DNA of 19,531 bases from Selenomonadaceae bacterium UBA2897 (GTDB taxonomy: Bacteria > Bacillota > Negativicutes > Selenomonadales > Selenomonadaceae). Shown here piece after piece: positions 1 through 6,208 of this stretch; within the stretch, counting starts at the first letter, position 1; each line of letters begins with the position of its first letter. The notes beneath the pieces are model-generated. The model saw only the letters and a list, made by a program, of their open reading frames with translations. It was not told the origin of the DNA and searched no databases. The stretch covers positions 1 to 19,531 of the forward strand of contig DEDT01000020.1 of assembly GCA_002350105.1 (NCBI GenBank), read 5' to 3'. A program made the position numbers and the translations under genes.

Positions 1-1
1 C

Positions 2-253
2 GTCTCGCTGATCCCGCATACGCTCCAGTCGACGAACCTCCACATGAAAAAGAAGGGCTCGCACGTCAACATCGAGACCGATATCGTCGGAAAATATGTA
101 GAACGATTGCTGCTTTCAAGCCAGCCCCCCTCTCAGAGGGGGGGAGACCGCGTGAGCGGTGGGGGGAGTCCCCTGCACGTCTTATCAAATCGTACCAGCC
201 AATCTTCCACGGGTGCGATCACGAAAGCCTTTCTCGAAAAATACGGATACTAA
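2..253 (+). CDS. ribE: Riboflavin synthase alpha chain, C-terminal end (partial)
   Basis: Only the last 83 codons are in the window; the gene begins upstream. The frame opens with VSLIPHTLQSTNLHMKKKG and continues to NIETDIVGKYVERLL. This is the end of the second lumazine-binding barrel of riboflavin synthase, which dismutates two 6,7-dimethyl-8-ribityllumazine molecules to give riboflavin. The gene lies 21 bp before ribBA and upstream of ribH, as in classical riboflavin operons. The tail is odd. After VERLL a stretch of about 27 residues rich in Pro, Gly, Arg and Ser is encoded by a palindromic repeat, before a normal-looking end (GAITKAFLEKYGY). The insertion keeps the frame, so the protein is probably longer than usual but may still be functional. 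The family call is secure. That the tail is inserted is an inference from its DNA structure. Confidence 0.87.
   Translation, partial: VSLIPHTLQSTNLHMKKKGSHVNIETDIVGKYVERLLLSSQPPSQRGGDRVSGGGSPLHVLSNRTSQSSTGAITKAFLEKYGY
121..173. repeat. Double-hairpin G/C-rich repeat inside ribE
   Basis: The first hairpin has arms at 125-133 and 135-143 (CCCCCCTCT and its complement). The second has arms ACCGC (147-151) and GCGGT (156-160) around GTGA. A G-run tail ending in CCCC (161-173) follows. The order hairpin, hairpin, G-rich tail matches the element at 1513-1562. It is translated in frame as part of ribE. The outer boundaries are uncertain: a short repeat CCAGCC occurs at 121-126 and again at 195-200, which may or may not mark insertion ends. 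Confidence 0.7.
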
Positions 254-274
254 CACCCAGAGGGGGAACACAAT

Positions 275-1483
275 ATGTCAGATTTTGCAACGGTCGAACA
301 GGCCATCGAAGATATCAAGTCCGGCAAAATGGTCGTCGTCGTCGATGACGAGGACCGCGAGAACGAGGGCGACCTCATCATCGCGGGCGATTTCGTCACG
401 CCAGAGGCCATCAACTTCATGGCGACGAACGCCAAGGGCCTCATCTGCACGCCGATTGACGGCGCGCGTCTCGATGAGCTCGACATCTCGCCGATGGTCG
501 CGAACAACACCGACAACCATGAGACGGCGTTTACGGTTTCCATCGACGCCTACGATACAGAGACGGGTATCAGCGCCTACGAGCGCTGCCAGACGGTCAA
601 GGCGCTCATGGACCCGAAGTCGAAGCCTGCCACGTTCCGCCGCCCAGGCCATGTCTTCCCGCTGCGCTCCGTCGAAGGCGGCGTGCTGCGCCGCGCCGGC
701 CACACCGAGACGACGACGGATCTCGCAAAGCTCGCAGGCCTCAAGCCCTATGGCCTCTGCTGCGAAATTATGGACGACGACGGCCACATGATGCGCACGC
801 CGAAGCTCAAGGAGTTCGCGAAAAAGCATGGCCTGCACATCATCACGGTGCAGAGCCTCATCGAGTACCGCAAGCGCACGGAGAATTTCGTGCAGGAAGT
901 CGCGGATGTCGATTTCCCCAGCAAGTACGGCCATTTTCGCATTCACGCCTATGAGAACAAGCTCAACAATAAGTGCGACATCGCCGTGGTCAAGGGCAAC
1001 GTGCGCGGCAAGAAAAACGTGCTCGTGCGCGTGCATTCCGAATGCCTCACGGGCGATGCACTCGGCTCTCTGCGTTGCGACTGCGGCCCGCAGCTCGGAC
1101 TTGCCTTGCAGAAAATCGAGGCGGAAGGTGAGGGCGTTGTGCTCTATATGCGCCAGGAAGGCCGTGGCATCGGCCTCGCGAATAAAATGCGCGCCTACGA
1201 GCTGCAGGATCATGGCCGCGACACCGTCGAGGCCAACGTGGAGCTCGGTTTCGCGCCGGACCTGCGCGACTACGGCATCGGCGCCCAGATCCTCGCCGAC
1301 CTCGGCCTCACGAGCATCCGCCTCATGACGAACAACCCCGCGAAATGCGTGGGCCTCGAGGGCTACGGCATCACCATCACTGACCGCGTCCCGCTCCAGG
1401 TGCAGGCCACGAAATACGACGAGCGCTACCTCAAGACGAAAAAAGACAAGATGGGACACCTGCTGAACGACGACAAACTGTAA
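275..1483 (+). CDS. ribBA: Bifunctional 3,4-dihydroxy-2-butanone-4-phosphate synthase / GTP cyclohydrolase II
   Basis: A 402-residue cytosolic enzyme that supplies both precursors of riboflavin: DHBP from ribulose 5-phosphate and the pyrimidine from GTP. The N-terminal half (about 1-200) is RibB, with the acidic DDEDRENEGDL loop near residues 24-34, the FRRPGHVFPL segment and RRAGHTETTTDLAKLAG. The C-terminal half is RibA, with the zinc site built from SEC and RCDC in RVHSECLTGDALGSLRCDC, then YMRQEGRGIGL, DLRDYGIGAQIL and MTNNPAKCVGLEGYG. The length is normal for the fused form. ATG at 275 follows a purine-rich GAGGGGG ribosome binding site. The gene is 21 bp after ribE, so co-transcription is expected. 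No FMN riboswitch is visible here; if present it would lie upstream of the window. Confidence 0.97.
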   Translation: MSDFATVEQAIEDIKSGKMVVVVDDEDRENEGDLIIAGDFVTPEAINFMATNAKGLICTPIDGARLDELDISPMVANNTDNHETAFTVSIDAYDTETGISAYERCQTVKALMDPKSKPATFRRPGHVFPLRSVEGGVLRRAGHTETTTDLAKLAGLKPYGLCCEIMDDDGHMMRTPKLKEFAKKHGLHIITVQSLIEYRKRTENFVQEVADVDFPSKYGHFRIHAYENKLNNKCDIAVVKGNVRGKKNVLVRVHSECLTGDALGSLRCDCGPQLGLALQKIEAEGEGVVLYMRQEGRGIGLANKMRAYELQDHGRDTVEANVELGFAPDLRDYGIGAQILADLGLTSIRLMTNNPAKCVGLEGYGITITDRVPLQVQATKYDERYLKTKKDKMGHLLNDDKL

Positions 1484-1512
1484 TCATGTAATAGGATATT
1501 TCCCCCTATCCT

Positions 1513-1562
1513 TGGCTCCCCCCTTGGGGGAGCTGTCGCCATTAGGCGACTGAAGGGGTCGT
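1513..1562. repeat. Double-hairpin G/C-rich repeat between ribBA and ribH
   Basis: Hairpin 1 has arms GCTCCCCC (1515-1522) and GGGGGAGC (1526-1533). Hairpin 2 has arms GTCGCC (1535-1540) and GGCGAC (1545-1550) around ATTA. A tail TGAAGGGGTC follows. A smaller stem, AGGATA (1493-1498) with TATCCT (1507-1512), precedes it. The architecture matches the element inside ribE. There is no T-tract, so it is not an obvious terminator. As RNA it could modulate the stability or processing of the ribBA-ribH transcript. It resembles short interspersed palindromic repeats of Negativicutes, from memory and not from a search. Confidence 0.75.
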
Positions 1563-1591
1563 CACTTGATGAAATATAGGAGGCAACAACA

Positions 1592-2056
1592 ATGGCAAAC
1601 GTATATGAAGGTTTCGTAACTGGCAAAGGCAAGAAATTCGGCATCGTGGTGGCGCGTTTCAACGAGTTCATCACGAGCAAGCTGCTGGGCGGCGCCCTCG
1701 ACACGCTGCACCGCCATGAGACGGCGGACGAGGACATCGACGTGGCCTGGGTGCCGGGCGCTTTCGAGATCCCGCTGGTGGCAAAGAAAATGGCGGAGTC
1801 CGGCAAATACGACGCGGTCATCTGCCTTGGCGCGGTGATTCGTGGTGCGACGACGCATTACGACTATGTCTGCAACGAGGTTTCAAAAGGCGTCGCGCAG
1901 GCCGGCATGCAGACGGGCGTCCCCGTGATTTTCAGCGTCGTGACGACAGAGAACATCCAGCAGGCCGTGGAGCGCGCGGGCACGAAGGCCGGCAACAAGG
2001 GCGCGGACGGCGCAATGGCGGCCATGGAGATGGCGAACCTGCTGCCGAAACTTTAA
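1592..2056 (+). CDS. ribH: 6,7-dimethyl-8-ribityllumazine synthase
   Basis: A 154-residue protein of normal family length, condensing DHBP with the ribityl-aminouracil to give lumazine, the substrate of RibE. Diagnostic segments are VVARFNEFIT (aromatic stacking on the substrate), WVPGAFEIP, the phosphate/DHBP-binding segment GAVIRGATTHYDYV with the conserved catalytic-site histidine, and GVPVIFSVVTTENIQQA near the end. ATG at 1592 is preceded by AGGAGG with 8-9 bp spacing. It lies 108 bp after ribBA, the gap being largely filled by the repeat element. The product normally assembles into pentamers or icosahedral capsids. Confidence 0.96.
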   Translation: MANVYEGFVTGKGKKFGIVVARFNEFITSKLLGGALDTLHRHETADEDIDVAWVPGAFEIPLVAKKMAESGKYDAVICLGAVIRGATTHYDYVCNEVSKGVAQAGMQTGVPVIFSVVTTENIQQAVERAGTKAGNKGADGAMAAMEMANLLPKL

Positions 2057-2080
2057 TGGACGCAAAGGAGAGCGAGCATT

Positions 2081-2644
2081 TTGAAAATCGGTGTAATCAG
2101 CGATACGCACGGCCATGAAATGGCCTGGCAGAACTGCTTTGATAAATATTTCTCGGACGCCGACCTCATCCTGCACGCGGGTGACGTGCTCTACCACGGG
2201 CCGCGCAACCCGATGAAGGCCGACTACAATCCTGCAGGCCTCGTGCAACGCATCAACAGCTGCCCTGTACCGGTCGTGATCGCGCGCGGCAACTGCGACT
2301 CCGAGGTGGATGCGAGCTGCCTCGAGCTGCCAGTGCAGGCACCCTATGCCTACGTCTACGGACAGGGCAAGCGCATTATCATCACGCACGGCCACACATG
2401 CATGACGAATGAGGAAAAAGACCAGCTGGCAGCACACCTCAAGGCCGATATCTTCATCAGCGGCCATATTCACACGAACGTGCTGGAAAAGCGCGGCAAT
2501 ACGATTTTCCTCAATCCGGGCTCACCTGCGCTCTCGAAGCGCGAGGATGGCCGCGCGACCTGTGCCGTGATTGCGGATGATGCCATCCGCGTCTACGACA
2601 TCGCCACGGACGAAGTACTTATGGAGTTAAAGACGCATGCATGA
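2081..2644 (+). CDS. yfcE: YfcE-type metallophosphodiesterase
   Basis: A 187-residue calcineurin-like phosphoesterase. Metal-binding motifs appear in order: DTHGH near residue 8 (D-x-H), GDVLYHGPRNP near 39, RGNCDSEVD (GNCD) near 69, HGHTC near 106 and GHIH near 129. HGPRN and RGNCDSEVD are characteristic of YfcE. Its E. coli namesake hydrolyses phosphodiester model substrates in vitro, and its physiological substrate is not settled. Start TTG at 2081 is chosen because AAGGAG lies 10 bp upstream and the protein opens MKIGVISDTHG as the family does. It follows ribH by 24 bp and overlaps hslO by 8 bp, so it is in the same operon; no functional link to riboflavin is evident. Confidence 0.9.
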   Translation: MKIGVISDTHGHEMAWQNCFDKYFSDADLILHAGDVLYHGPRNPMKADYNPAGLVQRINSCPVPVVIARGNCDSEVDASCLELPVQAPYAYVYGQGKRIIITHGHTCMTNEEKDQLAAHLKADIFISGHIHTNVLEKRGNTIFLNPGSPALSKREDGRATCAVIADDAIRVYDIATDEVLMELKTHA

Positions 2645-3509
2645 TCATCTTATAAAAGCCACGGCCGATGGCGTACGTATCTATGCGGCTGTGACAACGG
2701 ATCTCGTGAATGAGGCCATCCGCCGTCATGATTGCTATCCTGTGGCCGCTGCGGCACTCGGCCGCACGATGACCGCCGCGCTGCTCATGGCGGCCAACCT
2801 CAAGAATGAGGAGGCGCTGACCATCCGCTTTGACGGCCACGGCCCGCTGGGCAAGGTCACGGCGGACGCGACGCCAGAGGGCTACGTGCGCGGCTATGTC
2901 GACGAGCCGCATGTGAACCTGCCGCTCAACAGCAAGGGCAAAATTGACGTGGGCGGTGGTGTTGGCACAGACGGCCTCGTGACCGTCACGCGCTTCACGG
3001 GCTTGAAGAATCCCATCTCCGGCAGCACGGAGATCACGGACGGCGAAATCGCCGACGACCTCACGAAGTATCTCTACGTCTCGGAGCAGACGCCGTCGAG
3101 TGTTGGCCTCGGCGTGCTCGTCAATCCTGACTTCCATTGCATCGGTGCGGGTGGTTTCATCCTGCAGCCACTGCCGGAAGCCACAGACGAGTGCATTGAT
3201 AAACTCGAAGCAAATCTGAAGCGCATCAACTCTGTTTCTCACATGGTGGAGCATGGCTACGATGCCAAAACCATCATCGCGGAAGTATTGCAGGGCTTCG
3301 AGGTAAATTACCTTACTAAGACAGATCTTGCTTTCCGCTGCCACTGTTCGAAGGAGCACATCAGCCGCGCCTTCCTCAGCCTGAAACCTGATGACCTGCA
3401 AAGTCTCATCGACGACGGCCATGCCGAGGTTGTGTGCAAGTTCTGTAACGAAAAGTACCAGTTCAACAAGGTAAAGCTTGAAGCGATACGAGCACAGGCG
3501 GCAAAATAA
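2637..3509 (+). CDS. hslO: Hsp33 redox-regulated holdase chaperone
   Basis: A 290-residue protein of normal length for Hsp33, a cytosolic chaperone switched on when oxidation releases zinc from four cysteines. These are visible as Cys235-x-Cys237 (FRCHCSKEH) and Cys267-x-x-Cys270 (VVCKFCNEKY). The N-terminal domain shows DHLIKATADGVRIYA, AAALGRTMTAALLMA and FDGHGPLGKV. ATG at 2637 has GGAG 10 bp upstream inside the preceding gene, giving translational coupling with the 8-bp overlap. A strong hairpin follows the stop, so this is the last gene of the rib-yfcE-hslO transcript. Confidence 0.97.
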   Translation: MHDHLIKATADGVRIYAAVTTDLVNEAIRRHDCYPVAAAALGRTMTAALLMAANLKNEEALTIRFDGHGPLGKVTADATPEGYVRGYVDEPHVNLPLNSKGKIDVGGGVGTDGLVTVTRFTGLKNPISGSTEITDGEIADDLTKYLYVSEQTPSSVGLGVLVNPDFHCIGAGGFILQPLPEATDECIDKLEANLKRINSVSHMVEHGYDAKTIIAEVLQGFEVNYLTKTDLAFRCHCSKEHISRAFLSLKPDDLQSLIDDGHAEVVCKFCNEKYQFNKVKLEAIRAQAAK

Positions 3510-3515
3510 GCAATA

Positions 3516-3567
3516 ATAAACGACGGCACTCTACCAGCTGAGAAGTTGGCAGAGTGCCGTCGTTTAT
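3516..3567 (+). terminator. Long hairpin closing the riboflavin-hslO operon
   Basis: A perfect 17-bp stem: ATAAACGACGGCACTCT at 3516-3532 pairs with 3551-3567. A partly paired inner part (CCA/TGG, 3534-3536 with 3547-3549) extends it. It begins 7 bp after the hslO stop. The T-tract is short and lies within the stem, so it may act in both directions. Confidence 0.75.
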
Positions 3568-3582
3568 AGAAAAAGTTGACAT

Positions 3583-3619
3583 GCAAAAATGTGGTTGAAA
3601 GAGTCAACCACATTTTTGC
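3583..3619. repeat. Palindromic site S0 downstream of the recombinase (possible recombination site or terminator)
   Basis: A perfect 16-bp inverted repeat: GCAAAAATGTGGTTGA (3583-3598), AAGAG, and its complement (3604-3619). It lies 25 bp beyond the recombinase stop. Flanking A5 and T5 runs would also suit a bidirectional terminator. The block 3588-3617 recurs at 4859-4888 on the other side of the gene: 11 bases left and 13 bases right are identical, while the central 6 differ (AAGAGT versus TGGTTG). Confidence 0.8.
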
Positions 3620-3643
3620 CATTGATTTTGAAGGAAAATCACC

Positions 3644-4669
3644 TTAGTCCTGCGATCGCTTGCGAATGTCGAGAGTGCTGGTCAGGCGGTTTTCCATGCG
3701 GTTCGTGACGTGGGCATAGCGGGCCGTAATCTTTGGGTCTTTGTGGCGCAGGACTTCCTGAACGGCGCGCAGATCTTTGGTAGCGTCATAGAGGTTCGTG
3801 CCGCAGCTGTGTCGCAGGATATGGCAGGTCTGGCCGGGACGCTTGAGCTTCGTGGCGCGCAGGGCCTTGTTGACGATGTAGCGCAGACCGTTTTTCGAGA
3901 TGCGGCCAAGTTCATTGCGGTGGGAATCTGAGAGGATGAGCGGCGTAAGCATGCCATCTTTCTGGATTACGCGATCGCTGCATTCCGTCTGGATCGCCTG
4001 CAGGTAGGCGTGCAGAAGCTGCGCCGTGCCGTCGCAGAAGTAAATGGGCTCCTGACGGTCGCGGGCACCTTTGCCGCGTACCATGAGCACGCCGACGTCA
4101 AGATTGACGTCCTCAACGCAGGCGCGATGTACCTCAATGGTACGCATACCTTCGACGGCCATGAGGTATATGATGAGCAGGTTGCGGTTGCGGATAAAGG
4201 CCGAAGGCTCATCGGCAAAGACGTCGCAGAGCTGCTGGATCTGTTCCGTCGTATAGAACGGCGCTGGCTTTTCATTATAATAGACCGGTGGCGTAGAGAT
4301 GTCCGTGCATGGATTGCTCGCCACAAGGCCCATTTTGACGGCTACATTGAAGAAGGCACGCACGGCGATGATATTGCCGTGAACGGAATCGTTGCTGTAC
4401 TGCTGTTCCAGCAGGTAGCCGCGATAGACGCGCAGGCCGTAGTCCTGAATCGTCAGCGGATGCTGCTGCTGGGCACGGCACCAGGCGATGAATTCGTTGA
4501 TGCGTACCTGATAGGTCTTCAGCGTCTCGGCGGATGGGCTGCCATTGGCGATATAGCGCGGCAGGAAATCCATATAGTGCTGGACAAAGTAGTCCGGCGA
4601 GACGGCAGAGGCATCGAGCGCTGGTGCCAACGATTGGCCGGCTTGACGCGGAACAATTTCCTGAGACAT
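3644..4669 (-). CDS. Tyrosine-type site-specific recombinase (lone, Xer/integrase-like)
   Basis: A 341-residue recombinase with an N-terminal SAM-like core-binding domain (about 25-120; SAETLKTYQVRINEFIAWCR) and a catalytic domain (about 140-335). All catalytic residues are visible: Arg176 in GMRTIEV, Lys200 in RGKGARDR, His283 and Arg286 in HILRHS, His309 in VLRHKD and Tyr318 in ARYAHV. LRHKD replaces the commoner LGH. ATG at 4669 is preferred because AAAGGAG lies 7 bp upstream; an in-frame TTG at 4687 has no such site. It has its own promoter and is convergent with hslO. It is not beside phage genes, an excisionase or a tRNA, but palindromic sites flank it on both sides. It could be a single-recombinase Xer-like protein, an integron- or transposon-type integrase, or a relic of a mobile element; sequence alone does not decide. 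Confidence 0.93.
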   Translation of the reverse strand: MSQEIVPRQAGQSLAPALDASAVSPDYFVQHYMDFLPRYIANGSPSAETLKTYQVRINEFIAWCRAQQQHPLTIQDYGLRVYRGYLLEQQYSNDSVHGNIIAVRAFFNVAVKMGLVASNPCTDISTPPVYYNEKPAPFYTTEQIQQLCDVFADEPSAFIRNRNLLIIYLMAVEGMRTIEVHRACVEDVNLDVGVLMVRGKGARDRQEPIYFCDGTAQLLHAYLQAIQTECSDRVIQKDGMLTPLILSDSHRNELGRISKNGLRYIVNKALRATKLKRPGQTCHILRHSCGTNLYDATKDLRAVQEVLRHKDPKITARYAHVTNRMENRLTSTLDIRKRSQD

Positions 4670-4726
4670 AGAGAGACTCCTTTGCAAGGTCCGTCAGCAA
4701 AGCCGACAGACATATGAACTAGGTTT

Positions 4727-4756
4727 ATTATAGCGCAGGTCATATTTCCAGGGCAA
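4727..4756 (-). promoter_or_regulatory. Promoter of the recombinase gene
   Basis: On the - strand, TTGCCC (4756-4751), an 18-bp spacer and a perfect TATAAT (4732-4727). The start would be near 4720, giving a leader of about 50 nt. The leader contains a small hairpin (GTCGGC and GCTGAC around TTT) before the ribosome binding site. Confidence 0.65.
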
Positions 4757-4770
4757 TACTTCACTGCAAT

Positions 4771-4804
4771 CTTAGTGTGCTGAATTCCTGTTCAGCACAC
4801 TAAG
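4771..4804. repeat. Palindromic site S1, 14-6-14, upstream of the recombinase promoter
   Basis: A perfect inverted repeat: CTTAGTGTGCTGAA (4771-4784), TTCCTG (4785-4790), and its complement (4791-4804). It lies just upstream of the recombinase -35 box, where an operator or a recombinase core site could sit. Its inner arm AGTGTGCTGAA matches the S0/S3 arm AATGTGGTTGA at 7 of 11 positions. It has no T-tract and does not look like a terminator. Confidence 0.8.
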
Positions 4805-4815
4805 CAATAAAAACA

Positions 4816-4847
4816 GTTGATAACTGAGCCCTGAACTAGTTATCAAC
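4816..4847. repeat. Inverted repeat S2 upstream of the recombinase
   Basis: Arms GTTGATAACT (4816-4825) and AGTTATCAAC (4838-4847) are perfect complements across a 12-bp spacer. A further TTATCA (4840-4845) to TGATAA (4855-4860) pairing links it to the next palindrome. Its arms differ from S0, S1 and S3. It may be a protein-binding site; no function can be assigned. Confidence 0.6.
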
Positions 4848-4858
4848 ATGTATATGAT

Positions 4859-4888
4859 AATGTGGTTGATGGTTGCAACCACATTTTT
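4859..4888. repeat. Palindromic site S3, near-copy of S0 on the other side of the recombinase
   Basis: AATGTGGTTGA (4859-4869), TGGTTG (4870-4875), then CAACCACATTTTT (4876-4888). The outer blocks are identical to those of S0 (3588-3617) and in the same orientation; only the central six bases differ. It lies 57 bp beyond the stop of the - strand operon ending at 4946, so it could double as a weak terminator for that operon. Confidence 0.75.
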
Positions 4889-4945
4889 ATCAGCAAAGCG
4901 ATGGCATTTTATACCGTTGCTTTGCCTGTGATTTGTTTTATGAAT

Positions 4946-6190
4946 TTACTTGCGGATATCCTCGATAGCCTGCGCTGCGCCCATGACGCCAAGCATGGCG
5001 CTCTCGAAAGTCAGGCCGCCCTGCAGGTAGACATTGTACGGCGCCCGCATCGGGCCATCGGCACTAAACTCAATCGATGCACCCTGCACAAAGGTACCGG
5101 CTGCCATGATAATCTTATCCTCATAGCCTGGCATATCCCATGGCTCCGGCGTTGCATAGGAATCGACCGGCGAATATTTCTGAATACCGGCGCAGAAGGC
5201 ACACAGTTTCTCGGCCGAGCCCAGCTCGATGGCCTGAATGATGTCGCCGCGCTTCGTGCCCGGCAGCGGCAGCGTCTTGTATCCCAGTCGGCTGAACAGG
5301 CCAGCCGCAAACACGGCGCTCTTTATGGCCTGAGCCACGACATGCGGCGCAAGGAAGAAGCCTTCGAAAAGCAGGCGATTGTTGCTGAGGCTGGCACCGA
5401 GCTCATCGCCCATGCCTGGAGCTGTCAGGCGATATGAGGCGAGCTCCACCAGCTTGTCCTTGCCTGCGATATAGCCACCTGTCGGCGCGATGCCGCCACC
5501 CGGGTTCTTGATCAGCGAGCCCGCCATGATATCAGCACCCACTTGTACTGGCTCCAGCGTATCGACGAATTCACCGTAGCAGTTATCGACGAAGCAGATG
5601 CAGTCCGGTTTGATGTGATGCACTTCCGCCGTAATGGCGCGAATGTCATCGATGGAGAGCGGATTACGCATGCTGTAGCCGCGCGAACGCTGGATTTCCA
5701 CCATCTTCGTCTTGTCCGTGATGACGTCCTTGATATGCTCTATATCGACTTTGCCATCTACCATTGGCAGCTCGTTATAGAGTACGCCGAACTCCTTGAG
5801 CGAGCCGGGGCTCGGTGCCGCATAGCCGATGACCGTCTGCATCGTATCGTAGGGCGCACCTGTCAGCGAGACGAGCTCATCACCAGGACGCAGGATGCCG
5901 AAAAGCACCGTGGCCAGCGCATGCGTACCTGAGACGAACTGCGTGCGCACAAGCGCGCGCTCGGCGCCGAAGACTTTGGCAAAGAGCTCCTCCAGTTTCG
6001 TGCGGCCAATATCGTCGTAGGCGTAACCTGTACTCTGGTTGAAATGAGCCGCAGCGACCTTGCATTCGCGCATGGCATCGAGCACCTTCAGCGTATTGGT
6101 TTCGGCTACGGTGTCAATCTCTGCAAACTGTGGCTGGCAGTCTGCGAGCACTTCTTTTTTCAGGGCTAAGAGTTTTTGGGAAAAAGGCAA
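4946..6190 (-). CDS. PLP-dependent methionine gamma-lyase-like protein ('aluminium resistance' family)
   Basis: A 414-residue fold-type I PLP enzyme. The cofactor lysine is in MAGSLIKNPGGGIAPTGGYI (around residue 240), preceded by CFVDNCYGEF with the aspartate expected to contact the pyridine nitrogen. The N-terminal substrate/PLP region reads STGYAYDDIGRTKLEELFA and VRTQFVSGTHAL. These match the Firmicutes 'aluminium resistance protein'/YnbB-type family, related to cystathionine and methionine gamma-lyases but of unproven substrate. Start TTG at 6190 has AGGAG 8 bp upstream. It is the last gene of an operon, 18 bp after the nucleoid-associated protein gene. Membership is firm; actual lyase activity is inferred only from the family. 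Confidence 0.92.
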   Translation of the reverse strand: MPFSQKLLALKKEVLADCQPQFAEIDTVAETNTLKVLDAMRECKVAAAHFNQSTGYAYDDIGRTKLEELFAKVFGAERALVRTQFVSGTHALATVLFGILRPGDELVSLTGAPYDTMQTVIGYAAPSPGSLKEFGVLYNELPMVDGKVDIEHIKDVITDKTKMVEIQRSRGYSMRNPLSIDDIRAITAEVHHIKPDCICFVDNCYGEFVDTLEPVQVGADIMAGSLIKNPGGGIAPTGGYIAGKDKLVELASYRLTAPGMGDELGASLSNNRLLFEGFFLAPHVVAQAIKSAVFAAGLFSRLGYKTLPLPGTKRGDIIQAIELGSAEKLCAFCAGIQKYSPVDSYATPEPWDMPGYEDKIIMAAGTFVQGASIEFSADGPMRAPYNVYLQGGLTFESAMLGVMGAAQAIEDIRK

Positions 6191-6208
6191 AATAGGTTCT
6201 CCTCTCGA

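Noticed and set aside
125..166. G-quadruplex in the ribE repeat
   Set aside because: Only two long G-runs are present on the strand and both sit in a hairpin context; four runs close together are lacking.
278..1459. Long open frame on the - strand opposite ribBA
   Set aside because: It is antisense to a complete, highly conserved gene; it has a composition typical of GC-rich shadow frames and no recognisable domain.
4010..4717. 235-codon + strand open frame opposite the recombinase
   Set aside because: It overlaps the full catalytic domain in antisense and has no known motif.
4838..4865. Classical XerC/XerD dif site with TGTATA centre
   Set aside because: The centre matches E. coli dif by chance, but neither 11-bp arm resembles known dif arms, and the segment is explained by the S2/S3 repeats.
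4946..6190. Functional annotation as an aluminium resistance gene
   Set aside because: The name is historical; the sequence shows a PLP lyase-like enzyme and gives no evidence for metal resistance.
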